From positions 558,001 to 622,000 of the forward strand of contig NZ_JABBGC010000002.1 of assembly GCF_012927205.1 (NCBI RefSeq): 64,000 nucleotides of DNA, read 5' to 3'. Position 1 is the stretch's first letter. Every line of letters starts with the position of its first letter. Both the position numbers and the translations under genes were made by a program. The DNA comes from Chitinophaga fulva (GTDB taxonomy: Bacteria > Bacteroidota > Bacteroidia > Chitinophagales > Chitinophagaceae). Below are positions 51,511 through 60,981 of this stretch, one piece after another. The notes beneath the pieces are model-generated. The model saw only the letters and a program-made list of their open reading frames with translations, did not search any database and was not told where the DNA came from.

Positions 51511-54500
51511 ATGAAACTGGTATCCTTTATTATTCTGATTACCTCTCTACATATAACGGGCCACGTGTTCGGGCAAAGCGACCGAATATCAGTGAAAGCA
51601 GATCAGATGCCACTGACACGCCTGTTGAAGTTGATTGAGAAAAAAAGTAATTATCGTTTCGTATATCGCAACGATCTGATACCCGCGTACATCCGGGTTA
51701 CAATCGACTTGAAAGAGGAACCAGCAGAGGAAGCCCTCCGGCATATATTGCAAGGAACAGGGCTCACTTACAAACCGCTGACCGATGGCCTTATTGCCAT
51801 CGTACCCGGTGCACAGGCAGCTATCCCGGATATCGTCGTCAGTGGTCAGGTGACCGACATTAGTGGTCACCCGCTGCCAGGGGTAAGCATCCGGATTGCC
51901 GGCGTCAATAAAGGCGCAACCACCGGCACTGACGGGCAGTTCCGGATGATGGCCCCTCCAACGGGCACACTGGTTTGCTCGTTTATCGGATACGAGGAAC
52001 AGAAAGTAACGATCGGTAACAGATCGACATTGAATATCGTCCTCAAGGACGACGCCAGAGGACTGAATGAAGTAGTGGTAGTGGCTTATGGCGTTCAAAC
52101 AAAAGGTTCTTTGACAGGTTCAGCTGTTATGGTTAACTCGGCCTTGTATGACAAGGCCCCCCGTAGCAGCTTCCAGGAAAGTTTACAAGGAAATGTCCCG
52201 GGACTACAATCTACGAATGGTTCCGGCCAACCCGGATCGGTACCCAGTATCCGTATCCGTGGTATAGGCTCTATCACTGCCGGCAGCACTCCGCTTTATG
52301 TAGTGGACGGTGTACCGGTAGTGACAGATGACCTCACCGATTTTAATGTGAATTCATTAGCCGGTATCAACAGCGCTGATATCGCTTCCATTTCCGTGCT
52401 GAAAGACGCCGCGGCAGCCTCTATCTACGGCTCCCGCGCAGCCAACGGGGTGATCCTGATCACCACCAAAACAGGCCGGCCCGGACGCACACGGATCAGT
52501 GTCAGCGCACAACAAGGCGTCAATACGCTCACCATCCCCAAAGGCAACTATCCGCTTAATACCCGCGAGATGATAGAACTGCTGCGGGAAGGATGGTACA
52601 ACAAGAATGACGGCAGCGGTGAAGCAGGCTTTATACGGGAACTACAAGCCCGCGGCATCGACACCACCGTCAATACCAACTGGATGAATTTACTGACACG
52701 CTCCGGCAGCTACACACAAGCGAATCTCTCTGCTGCCGGCGGTACAGATAAAACACGTTTTTATGTGTCCGGTGGTTATTATGATTCCAAATCTGCGCTT
52801 CGCGGCGTAGACTATCAGCGGATGACCGGAAAACTGAATCTCAGCAACCAGGCTACGGAACGGCTCTCCTTTAATGTCAACTTATCATTGGCATATCAGA
52901 AAGCTAATGCAGTAGGGGATGTGGGATTGCTGGCCAACCCGGTACGGTCACTCGCCCGCATGCAGCCCTGGCTGAAGGTCTACAACCCTGACGGCTCTTA
53001 TGATTTTAGTTACAACACCAGTTTTAACCCGGTAGCGGTACTCAACGAAGTAACCAGGACCGGCTCCATCTACGGGCTGCTGGCCGGCGCAGGCGCCAAA
53101 TACATGATCATTGACGGCCTGTCGCTCGAATCCAAAATAAGCCTCGATCTTAATTATGCCCGTAGCAACTCTTTCTATCCACCCACCTTCGGTGATGGCA
53201 GAAATACCAATGGCAGGGCTTATGTCAACAACAATCTGTGGAACAACTGGGTATCTACCAGTATTCTGCGGTACCAGCACCGCTGGGGCCAACACGGTCT
53301 TAATACTTTCGCAGGGTTTGAAGCACAGCGCACCCGGAATACCGGTAACAGCGCTTCTGCCACCAACTTCCTGCCTGGCAAAAGCGAACTCGCTGATGCC
53401 TCCAGGCCCGAATCCATTACTTCGGTCAACGCCGCTAATTCCCTGACAGGCGTATTCTTCAACGCAGGATACGACTATCAGCAAAAATATTACCTCTCCG
53501 GCTCCATCAGACGGGATGCATCTTCCCGGTTTGGCGCGCAAAAACGCGGCGCCAATTTCTGGTCTGTCGGCGTCGCCTGGAATATCTATAAGGAAAGCTT
53601 TATGCATGATATTCCCGGCATCAACGAATTGAAATTACGTGCTAGCTACGGCAGCAACGGAAACCAGGCTATTGATAACTATGCCTCTTTGTCGCTGTAC
53701 AATCCGGCTAATGATTATGATGGGAAACCGGGGTATGTGTTAGGACAATACCCCAATCCCTTTCTTACATGGGAACAGAACAAACCCTTCAACGCAGGCA
53801 TCGATTTCTCCGTATTGAAAAATCGTATATCCGGTACCGTTGAATATTACAACCGGGTTACTTCCCGCCTGTTACTGAATGTACCGGTATCATCCACCAA
53901 CGGGATCACGACGGTGTTCCGCAATAACGGTGAAATGCGCAACAGCGGCTGGGAAGTGTCACTCAGCACCCGTAACATATTGCCCGCAAGCCCCGAATCG
54001 TTTTCATGGCGCACGGACTTTAACTTCTCTACCTTAAAGAACACGATCACAAGGCTGGACAACCCGATGACCAGTACCTACAAACGGGAAGTCGGCGGCG
54101 ATTTCTATCAGTTTTATCTCGTAGGATATGCCGGTGCCGACCCGCAAACAGGCGAAGCGCTGTGGTATACCAACGCAGATAAAACAGCGACGACCAACAT
54201 ATACGGCGAAGCACAGCGATTCAATCAGGGCAGTGCCCTCCCTAAATTTTATGGAGGCATTACCAATCACTTCAGCTATAAAGGTTTTGAACTCAGCTTT
54301 CAGTTCTTCTATAACTGGGGCAACAAAGTGTATGACAACTGGGGATCATTTACAGAATCGGATGGCAGCGGCGGTTTCGGCGCTTCCTCCAAACTCTCCC
54401 GGCGGATTTACGAAAACCGCTGGCAACAACCGGGAGATATCACCAGCATCCCTAAAGTAGTATTTGGCGGCACACAGACAGGCCTCAGTAATCAGGCTTC

Positions 54501-54750
54501 TTCCCGCTTCCTGTACGACGGCAGCTTTATCCGCTTAAGGGACCTGCTGCTGGCTTATAACCTTCCTAAGCTATGGTTGTCCAAAGCAGGACTCACCGAA
54601 GCAAGGGTATATTTCAGAGGCAACAACCTCTGGATGTATGTAAAAGACCGGCAATTGACGATGGACCCGGAAGTGCCTGTGACAGGCGATTATGATCAAC
54701 GGCCACCGATTTTCAAAACCTTTCTTGTTGGAGTAGACGTTAACTTTTAA
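51511..54750 (+). CDS. SusC/RagA-type TonB receptor
   Basis: An outer-membrane transporter of about 1079 residues. The frame is open to a TTG at 51424, but ATG 51511 gives a clean signal peptide (MKLVSFIILITSLHITGHVF). Then come the STN domain (MPLTRLLKLIEKKSNYRFVY), a carboxypeptidase-like domain (VSGQVTDISGHPLPGVSIRI), the SusC motif EVVVVAYGVQTKGSLTGSAV, the plug (VPSIRIRGIGSITAGSTPLY, ASIYGSRAANGVILITTKTG) and the barrel. It is directly followed by its SusD partner (6 bases). The ligand, likely a glycan or protein fragment, cannot be told from sequence. Confidence 0.94.
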   Translation: MKLVSFIILITSLHITGHVFGQSDRISVKADQMPLTRLLKLIEKKSNYRFVYRNDLIPAYIRVTIDLKEEPAEEALRHILQGTGLTYKPLTDGLIAIVPGAQAAIPDIVVSGQVTDISGHPLPGVSIRIAGVNKGATTGTDGQFRMMAPPTGTLVCSFIGYEEQKVTIGNRSTLNIVLKDDARGLNEVVVVAYGVQTKGSLTGSAVMVNSALYDKAPRSSFQESLQGNVPGLQSTNGSGQPGSVPSIRIRGIGSITAGSTPLYVVDGVPVVTDDLTDFNVNSLAGINSADIASISVLKDAAAASIYGSRAANGVILITTKTGRPGRTRISVSAQQGVNTLTIPKGNYPLNTREMIELLREGWYNKNDGSGEAGFIRELQARGIDTTVNTNWMNLLTRSGSYTQANLSAAGGTDKTRFYVSGGYYDSKSALRGVDYQRMTGKLNLSNQATERLSFNVNLSLAYQKANAVGDVGLLANPVRSLARMQPWLKVYNPDGSYDFSYNTSFNPVAVLNEVTRTGSIYGLLAGAGAKYMIIDGLSLESKISLDLNYARSNSFYPPTFGDGRNTNGRAYVNNNLWNNWVSTSILRYQHRWGQHGLNTFAGFEAQRTRNTGNSASATNFLPGKSELADASRPESITSVNAANSLTGVFFNAGYDYQQKYYLSGSIRRDASSRFGAQKRGANFWSVGVAWNIYKESFMHDIPGINELKLRASYGSNGNQAIDNYASLSLYNPANDYDGKPGYVLGQYPNPFLTWEQNKPFNAGIDFSVLKNRISGTVEYYNRVTSRLLLNVPVSSTNGITTVFRNNGEMRNSGWEVSLSTRNILPASPESFSWRTDFNFSTLKNTITRLDNPMTSTYKREVGGDFYQFYLVGYAGADPQTGEALWYTNADKTATTNIYGEAQRFNQGSALPKFYGGITNHFSYKGFELSFQFFYNWGNKVYDNWGSFTESDGSGGFGASSKLSRRIYENRWQQPGDITSIPKVVFGGTQTGLSNQASSRFLYDGSFIRLRDLLLAYNLPKLWLSKAGLTEARVYFRGNNLWMYVKDRQLTMDPEVPVTGDYDQRPPIFKTFLVGVDVNF

Positions 54751-54756
54751 CTACGC

Positions 54757-56202
54757 ATGTTGCAACGATATAAACATATTGCCTGGGTTTTGATGACTGT
54801 ACTGGTTACCGGTTGCAGTAAGGACTTCCTCAATCAGGACCCAACGGCAGCAACGGAAACACGCCATGCTATTAAAGATCTGGCTGGTCTTAGGGCCGCC
54901 ATTAACGGGGTGTATTCACTGATGCAAAATGAAAACTATTACGGACGTGCCATGTTACTGTTGCCCGACCTGCGGGGTGACAATGAATACATCAGTGTTC
55001 TCAACAGTAACAGGTACCGTAATCTGGACCAGTTTATCGTGACGGCCAACGACCAATATATCACCGATAGCTGGAACCAGTTATACGCTGTAGTAGCCAA
55101 TGCCAACATGATCATACAAAAAGGTCCTTCAGTACTACTGGCGCCATCGGCCACCGACAGTACAGAAGCCGTGGAGATCATAGCCGAGGCATATGCCGTG
55201 CGGGGGCTGGTGTTCTTTGATATCGCCCGGTTATACGCCCAGGCATACAATTACACGCCGGATGCATCGCATATGGGAATTCCGCTGGCCATCACTACAG
55301 ATGTGGAGGTGGTACAGTCGCCTTCCCGCAGCAGTGTGAAAGACACCTACACACAGATCATCAAAGACCTGAACCAGTCCATCCGTCTTTTCAACGACAG
55401 CAAAAGCACCACTTTCAGTTCGGGACGGATCAACCTGTACAGTGCACGGGCATTGCTCGCCAGGGTGCTGCTTTACAAAGGCGACTGGGAAGGGGCGGAA
55501 GCCGCTGCCAGCCAGGTGATCAGCAGCAGCAAATACAGCCTGCTGGCTACGGACAAGGTAGTGAGTGATTTTAATCAGACCGGCAACAGCGAAACGATCT
55601 TTGAAATCATCAATACGCCGGTAGACAACCGCAGTACGGACGCACTGAGTTTTATGTTCAGTCAGACCGGCTATGGAGATGTACTGGCTACCGATGATGT
55701 CCGGGGAATATATAATGACAAGGATGTCCGGCTGGGATTTGTGAAGAGAGATAAACGGGCCGGCAATGGGGGAGAGAACCCCGCCAACGTCATCACGAAA
55801 TATAAAGACGTTACCACTTTCGCAGAAAGCATTAAAGTGATGCGTTTGGCAGAGTTGCACCTGATCCGGGCGGAAGCCCTTGCCCGCCTTGGCAGGGATG
55901 AAGACGCACGACAGGCGCTCAATAACATCGTATTGCGGGCCAATCCGGGAACGGCGCCGGTAACAGCCGGCGGGAAAGCGCTGCTGGATGCCATCGCACT
56001 GGAAAGGCGTAAAGAGCTTGCTTTTGAAGGGCACCGGCTTTTTGACCTTGCCCGCACCGGGACACCCTTTGTAAAATACCTGGCTAGTAACAGAACCATC
56101 ACCGTGGCACTGCCCGGTCCAAAAATAATCTTACCCATCCCCCAGAGGGAGCTGGATGCCAATCCGAATATACGCCACCAGCAAAACGAAGGATACAACT
56201 AA
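54757..56202 (+). CDS. SusD/RagB-type surface lipoprotein
   Basis: A 481-residue ligand-capturing lipoprotein: signal peptide with lipidated Cys20 (WVLMTVLVTGC), then the SusD N-terminal pattern (FLNQDPTAATETRHAIKDLA), TPR-like helices (AEAYAVRGLVFFDIARLYAQ), and the C-terminal RagB phrase RKELAFEGHRLFDLARTGTP and LPIPQRELDANPNI. It forms the lid on the SusC protein. The operon ends with a terminator after this gene. Confidence 0.95.
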   Translation: MLQRYKHIAWVLMTVLVTGCSKDFLNQDPTAATETRHAIKDLAGLRAAINGVYSLMQNENYYGRAMLLLPDLRGDNEYISVLNSNRYRNLDQFIVTANDQYITDSWNQLYAVVANANMIIQKGPSVLLAPSATDSTEAVEIIAEAYAVRGLVFFDIARLYAQAYNYTPDASHMGIPLAITTDVEVVQSPSRSSVKDTYTQIIKDLNQSIRLFNDSKSTTFSSGRINLYSARALLARVLLYKGDWEGAEAAASQVISSSKYSLLATDKVVSDFNQTGNSETIFEIINTPVDNRSTDALSFMFSQTGYGDVLATDDVRGIYNDKDVRLGFVKRDKRAGNGGENPANVITKYKDVTTFAESIKVMRLAELHLIRAEALARLGRDEDARQALNNIVLRANPGTAPVTAGGKALLDAIALERRKELAFEGHRLFDLARTGTPFVKYLASNRTITVALPGPKIILPIPQRELDANPNIRHQQNEGYN

Positions 56203-56259
56203 TCTAAACCGCCTTTGTTGACAATTGGTTTTTGCAAGCTGGTTGGTTTTTGCTTGTAG

Positions 56260-56288
56260 GGTCCCGGTTACACACCGGGACCTTTTTT
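56260..56288 (+). terminator. Terminator after SusD
   Basis: GGTCCCGG (56260-56267) pairs with CCGGGACC (56275-56282) over a 7-base loop, then six T residues. Confidence 0.85.
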
Positions 56289-56372
56289 ATTTATTCGCCG
56301 TTCAACCAATAATCCCTTCCTTCGCATAAATTTATTCCTATTTTTGGCGACCTGTAAATCACGTTTTACTAC

Positions 56373-58856
56373 ATGTTTCTAAGAATCCGCACTGCACTGG
56401 CTTTACTGATCACAATGACGGCCGGCATCCCTGCTATGGCGCAGCCGTCGCCTGTATGGAATGCAGCCGATATTAAGCTTCAGCTGAAAAAGCTGGACAC
56501 GCTGGGTAGCGTGTTGTATCTGGCAGCCCATCCTGATGATGAAAACACCCGTTTGCTGGCTTACCTGGCCAAAGAAAAACTGTACCGCACCGGTTACCTG
56601 TCCCTCACCCGTGGTGACGGTGGCCAGAACCTGGTAGGCAACGAGCAGTCCGAACTGCTGGGCCTTATCCGTACGCAAGAGCTGCTGGCTGCCCGTCGGA
56701 CCGACGGCGCTGAACAGTTCTTCACCCGGGCACAGGATTTCGGCTTCTCCAAAAATCCTGCTGAAACCTTCACTATCTGGGATAAGAAAAAAATCCTGGG
56801 CGACGTGGTATGGATGATCCGTAAATTCCAGCCGGATGTGATCATCTGCCGCTTCCCGGCCGACAGCCGCGCAGGCCACGGGCATCACACCGCCTCCGCC
56901 ATGCTGGCCGCAGAAGCCTTTGCTGCCGCCGCAGATCCCAAACAATATCCTGAACAACTGAAATACGTTAAACCCTGGAAAACGACACGGCTGTTGTGGA
57001 ACACCTTTAACTTCGGTTCCGCCAACACCATTTCGGAGGACCAGTTCAAAATAGATGTAGGCGCCTATAACTACCTTTTAGGGAAAGGTTATGGCGAGAT
57101 AGCCGCGGAAAGCCGTTCCCAGCATAAAAGCCAGGGCTTCGGCGTACCCGCCGGCAGAGGCTCCAGCATGGAGTACTTCATGACGATCAAAGGGGATGCG
57201 CCCCGTCAGCAGTTACTCGATGGTGTAAACACTTCCTGGTCACGTATTCCCGGTGGCGCAGCCATCGGTGCTATGGTAGACAAGGCCATCCATGATTATA
57301 ACATGGAAGACCCTGCCGCCTCCGTTCCTGCGCTGCTCAATATCCGCAAGGCTGTTCAGGCGCTGCCTGAAGGCTACTGGCGCAACCTGAAGCTGAAAGA
57401 GACAGAACAACTGATCTATGCCTGCGCCGGATTATGGGCTGAAGCTTATAGTACCACGCCTACCGTAGTGCCGGGATATGGCATGGAAGCCACGGTACAG
57501 ATGATCAACCGTGGACAGTTCCCCGTAAAGCTTCGTAAAGTGGACCTCCCCGGTAAACCGGATGCCGCCGGCGCCCGCGAACTGGACTACAATAAATTCA
57601 ACAGCATCTCTCAATCACTGACTGTTCCCGCTGATACAAAAATTTCACAACCTTACTGGCTGGCAGAATCCCATCCGTTAGGTACATATGCCATCCCTGA
57701 CCCGCTGCAGGTGGGCAATCCGGAGAATACCCCGCCGCTCGTGGCCCGTATTTACCTGGAGATAGCCGGACAGGAATTCCTCATTGAACGTCCCCTTCAA
57801 TACAAATACACCGACCCGGTAAAAGGCGAACTGTATGAGCCGCTGGTGATAGCGCCGCCGGTAGTCGCCAACCTGAACAACCAGGTATATATCTTCACCA
57901 ACAACCAACCGCAAACAGTTCCTGTGAAGCTCGCAGCTTCTGCCGACGGGGTGACGGGCAACGTACAACTGCGGCTGCCTGCCGGCTTCGCTGTAAAAGA
58001 AAACAGCCAACCTTTCCGGATGGAGAAAAAAGGAGATGAACAAGAACTGCGGTTCACCATTCATCCGGTAGCTGCTGCCACTACCAATCACGTAGATACG
58101 TTCACAGTAGTAGTAAGCTGTAACGGTAAAGAATATACGCAGAGTATCCAGCATATCCGCTATGATCATATTCCGCTGATCACATTATTCCCCGAAGCTT
58201 CTGCCAGACTGGTGACTGTAGACCTGAAACATAATGGCAACAAGTTGGGGTATATTCCCGGCGCCGGTGACCTGGTAGCGGCTTCCCTCCGACAAGTAGG
58301 GTATGACGTTACAGAGCTGGGCGAAAAAGAAATCATGGGTAACCAGTTGTCACAATATGATGCTATCATTGTAGGGGTGAGGGCTTACAATACCAACCCC
58401 CGCATGAAATACTGGCAAAGCCAATTGATGAACTATGTCAACAATGGTGGTACAATGCTGGTACAGTATAATGTGAACAATCCGCTGGTGACCAATAACC
58501 TCGGACCATTTCCGTTTAGCCTTTCCCGTGACCGTGTGACGGATGAAAACGCAGCGGTGACCTTCCTGCAACCGGACGATGCTGTAATGCATTATCCCAA
58601 TGAAATCACCAGTGCGGACTTCAGCGGCTGGGTACAGGAGAGAGGATTGTATTTCCCTGCAAACATTGATAAAGCATATAAGAAATTATTTACCATGAAC
58701 GATAAAGGCGAATCGCCGCAGGATGGCTCCACTATTATAGCGCAATATGGCAAAGGCAGGTATGTATATACCGGACTGGCATTTTTCCGCGAGCTGCCCG
58801 CCGGCGTACCAGGCGCTTATCGTTTGTTTGTAAACCTGATTTCTGCGAAACACTAA
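56373..58856 (+). CDS. Secreted PIG-L family deacetylase with C-terminal GATase-like domain
   Basis: An 827-residue exported protein with a signal peptide (LALLITMTAGIPAMAQ). Residues 45-290 are a PIG-L/LmbE deacetylase domain: the metal motif AHPDDE (52-57) and later ADSRAGHGHHTASA with the second His. These zinc enzymes remove N-acetyl groups from sugars. The middle is beta-rich, and the last 220 residues (LGYIPGAGDLVAASLRQVGY, YDAIIVGVRAYNT, LMNYVNNGGTMLVQYN) resemble a ThuA/glutamine-amidotransferase-like fold with no clear catalytic Cys. Three genes follow on the same strand: two tiny membrane proteins and a symporter. Confidence 0.9.
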   Translation: MFLRIRTALALLITMTAGIPAMAQPSPVWNAADIKLQLKKLDTLGSVLYLAAHPDDENTRLLAYLAKEKLYRTGYLSLTRGDGGQNLVGNEQSELLGLIRTQELLAARRTDGAEQFFTRAQDFGFSKNPAETFTIWDKKKILGDVVWMIRKFQPDVIICRFPADSRAGHGHHTASAMLAAEAFAAAADPKQYPEQLKYVKPWKTTRLLWNTFNFGSANTISEDQFKIDVGAYNYLLGKGYGEIAAESRSQHKSQGFGVPAGRGSSMEYFMTIKGDAPRQQLLDGVNTSWSRIPGGAAIGAMVDKAIHDYNMEDPAASVPALLNIRKAVQALPEGYWRNLKLKETEQLIYACAGLWAEAYSTTPTVVPGYGMEATVQMINRGQFPVKLRKVDLPGKPDAAGARELDYNKFNSISQSLTVPADTKISQPYWLAESHPLGTYAIPDPLQVGNPENTPPLVARIYLEIAGQEFLIERPLQYKYTDPVKGELYEPLVIAPPVVANLNNQVYIFTNNQPQTVPVKLAASADGVTGNVQLRLPAGFAVKENSQPFRMEKKGDEQELRFTIHPVAAATTNHVDTFTVVVSCNGKEYTQSIQHIRYDHIPLITLFPEASARLVTVDLKHNGNKLGYIPGAGDLVAASLRQVGYDVTELGEKEIMGNQLSQYDAIIVGVRAYNTNPRMKYWQSQLMNYVNNGGTMLVQYNVNNPLVTNNLGPFPFSLSRDRVTDENAAVTFLQPDDAVMHYPNEITSADFSGWVQERGLYFPANIDKAYKKLFTMNDKGESPQDGSTIIAQYGKGRYVYTGLAFFRELPAGVPGAYRLFVNLISAKH

Positions 58857-58862
58857 AACAAC

Positions 58863-59036
58863 ATGGCTGGTAAACACGCACAGAACCGTCCCAGGCTAAG
58901 GATTGCAGCGATCCTGTGTATCCTGCTGGGACTGTTCATCGGATTTGAGATAAAGAGGGTCCACATCGGACTGCTGATTGGTATCGGCCTTGGTTTGCTG
59001 ACTGGAAGCATGTGGACCAAAAGTTCAGACGATTGA
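58863..59036 (+). CDS. Tiny membrane protein, 57 residues
   Basis: Starts 6 bases after the deacetylase stop. The translation begins MAGKHAQNRPRLRIAAILCI and carries two hydrophobic segments (about residues 13-26 and 34-48) with basic ends, followed by MWTKSSDD. It is too short for strong prediction, but position, hydrophobicity and spacing support a real gene. It would be overlooked by ordinary length cut-offs. Confidence 0.6.
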   Translation: MAGKHAQNRPRLRIAAILCILLGLFIGFEIKRVHIGLLIGIGLGLLTGSMWTKSSDD

Positions 59037-59072
59037 ATCAATTTTTAAATCTCTAAATATCAAAATATCCAA

Positions 59073-59201
59073 ATGGCTACAGGTCCGGAAGAAGAGAAAC
59101 CACCACTGTTCCCAACCTGGCGTTACTGGTATGCACTGGTGATAGCCTGGCTGGTTTTACTGATCGTTCTCTTCTATCTATTCACCAAAACATATTCATG
59201 A
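59073..59201 (+). CDS. Tiny membrane protein coupled to the symporter, 42 residues
   Basis: Begins MATGPEEEKPPLFPTWRYWY and then one membrane helix rich in Val and Leu, ending LFTKTYS. Its TGA stop overlaps the symporter ATG (ATGA), so the two are translationally coupled. I recall comparably short proteins with a 'PxWRYWYxxV' start before symporters in Bacteroidota, and this suggests a small accessory subunit. Function unproven. Confidence 0.7.
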   Translation: MATGPEEEKPPLFPTWRYWYALVIAWLVLLIVLFYLFTKTYS

Positions 59202-60895
59202 GTTCATTAGACTGGGTGGTACTGATTGCCACTCTCACCATCATTATATTATACGGGATCTGGAAGAGCCGGGGGAAGCAAAGCATGGAAAGCTACTTTC
59301 TCGGTAACCAGTCTATGCCCTGGTATATTGTGCTGTTGTCTATTATCGGCACACAGGCCAGTGCCATCACGTTTATTTCAGCGCCCGGACAGGCTTATAC
59401 CGACGGGATGCGTTTTGTCCAGTATTATTTCGGCCTGCCATTGGCGATGGTGGTGCTATGTATCACTTTTGTCCCGATCTTTCACAAGCTGAAAGTGTAT
59501 ACTGCTTATGAGTTCCTGGAGAAACGGTTCGATCTGAAAACCAGAACACTGACCGCTTCGCTGTTCTTAATACAAAGAGGGCTTTCTACCGGGATCAGTA
59601 TCTGTGCACCGTCTATCATCCTGTCGTCCCTGCTGGGGTGGAACCTCTACTGGACGAACATGATCATGGGCGGCCTGTTGATCATTTACACCGTGGCGGG
59701 CGGTACCCGCGCGGTGGCTTATACGCAAACATTGCAACTGGCCATTATTTTCGGCGGCATGTTCCTGGCCGGCTGGATGGTGGTACATCTGCTGCCGGCG
59801 GATATCGGCTTCAAACAGGCCTTACAGGTATCCGGTAAAATGGAGAAGCTGAATGTGATTGTAACCAAATTTGACTGGAACGATAAATACAATATCTGGA
59901 GTGGATTGATAGGAGGCTTTTTCCTGGCGTTGTCCTATTTCGGGACAGACCAGTCACAGGTGGGACGTTATCTCACCGCTAAGTCGGTAAAAGAAAGCCG
60001 TATGGGGCTGCTCATGAATGGCCTGGTGAAAGTGCCTATGCAGTTCCTCATCCTGTTGATTGGCGCTATGGTGTTTGTGTTTTATCTCTATTTCCGTGCA
60101 CCCATTTTCTTCAATGAAGCACAGTTGGCAAGAGTGCGGAATACCGCACAAGGCCCGGCTTTGGCGCAACTGGAAAGTCAATACGGACAACTGGCCACAC
60201 AGAAACAGCAGCAGGTGAAACAGCTGGCGGCCGCCCTGGAACAGGACGATGCTGCGGCTGCGGCCACCGCCAAAAAAGTGTTGAAACAAACCGATGAGCA
60301 GGCACAGGCCGTAAGGGCTGAGGCGCTGTCATTGATGAAGAAGGCTGATCCCGCTGCCGATACTAATGATACTAACTATATCTTCCTGCATTTTGTGGTC
60401 AATAACCTGCCTAAAGGGTTGGTGGGATTATTGATCGCGATTATTTTCCTGGCGGCATGGGGAAGCATTGCTGCCGCCCTCAATTCACTGGCTTCTACTA
60501 CTGTGATCGATATCTACCAGCGCCTGTATAACGGTAACGCCACTCCGGAGCATTACCTGCGCGTGTCCAGGTTATGGTCACTGATATGGGGTGTATTTTG
60601 TATTGTGGTGGCGCAGTTTGCCAGTGGCCTGGGAAGCCTGATCGAAGTGGTGAATGTGCTGGGATCGTGGTTTTATGGCGTAACATTAGGCATCTTTATG
60701 GTGGCCTTTTACCTGAAACGGTTGGGAGGCACAGCTACTTTCTGGGGTGCCATTGCGGCGGAAGCTGTAGTACTGGCGATGTATGGAACGGAACAGGTGT
60801 CTTTTCTCTGGCTTAACGCCATCGGATGTGTACTGGTGGTGGTATTTGCCCTGATGATACAGCCCTTTGTAAAACAAAAAGCAACAACGGTTTAA
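59198..60895 (+). CDS. Sodium:solute symporter (SSS family)
   Basis: A 565-residue inner-membrane transporter with about 13 helices. Family signatures: QSMESYFLGNQSMPWYIVLL, SIIGTQASAITFISAPGQAY, and YTVAGGTRAVAYTQTLQLAI. Between helices, residues about 305-395 form an inserted soluble segment (LAQLESQYGQLATQKQQQVK, LEQDDAAAAATAKKVLKQTD) that looks like a coiled coil, not present in ordinary SSS proteins. The PIG-L neighbour suggests a substrate such as an amino sugar, which is inference. Confidence 0.92.
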   Translation: MSSLDWVVLIATLTIIILYGIWKSRGKQSMESYFLGNQSMPWYIVLLSIIGTQASAITFISAPGQAYTDGMRFVQYYFGLPLAMVVLCITFVPIFHKLKVYTAYEFLEKRFDLKTRTLTASLFLIQRGLSTGISICAPSIILSSLLGWNLYWTNMIMGGLLIIYTVAGGTRAVAYTQTLQLAIIFGGMFLAGWMVVHLLPADIGFKQALQVSGKMEKLNVIVTKFDWNDKYNIWSGLIGGFFLALSYFGTDQSQVGRYLTAKSVKESRMGLLMNGLVKVPMQFLILLIGAMVFVFYLYFRAPIFFNEAQLARVRNTAQGPALAQLESQYGQLATQKQQQVKQLAAALEQDDAAAAATAKKVLKQTDEQAQAVRAEALSLMKKADPAADTNDTNYIFLHFVVNNLPKGLVGLLIAIIFLAAWGSIAAALNSLASTTVIDIYQRLYNGNATPEHYLRVSRLWSLIWGVFCIVVAQFASGLGSLIEVVNVLGSWFYGVTLGIFMVAFYLKRLGGTATFWGAIAAEAVVLAMYGTEQVSFLWLNAIGCVLVVVFALMIQPFVKQKATTV

Positions 60896-60915
60896 TATTT
60901 CAGCATAAGAGAAAT

Positions 60916-60953
60916 AAAAAAGCAGCGGGTAAATTATACCCGCTGCTTTTTTT
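60916..60953 (+). terminator. Terminator of the PIG-L/symporter operon
   Basis: AAAAAAGCAGCGGGTA (60916-60931) pairs with TACCCGCTGCTTTTTT (60937-60952) over a 5-base loop; A and T runs at the ends make it bidirectional, serving the convergent DUF2911 gene. Confidence 0.85.
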
Positions 60954-60981
60954 GTCGCATATTTTATAGCCGGAACTAAAA

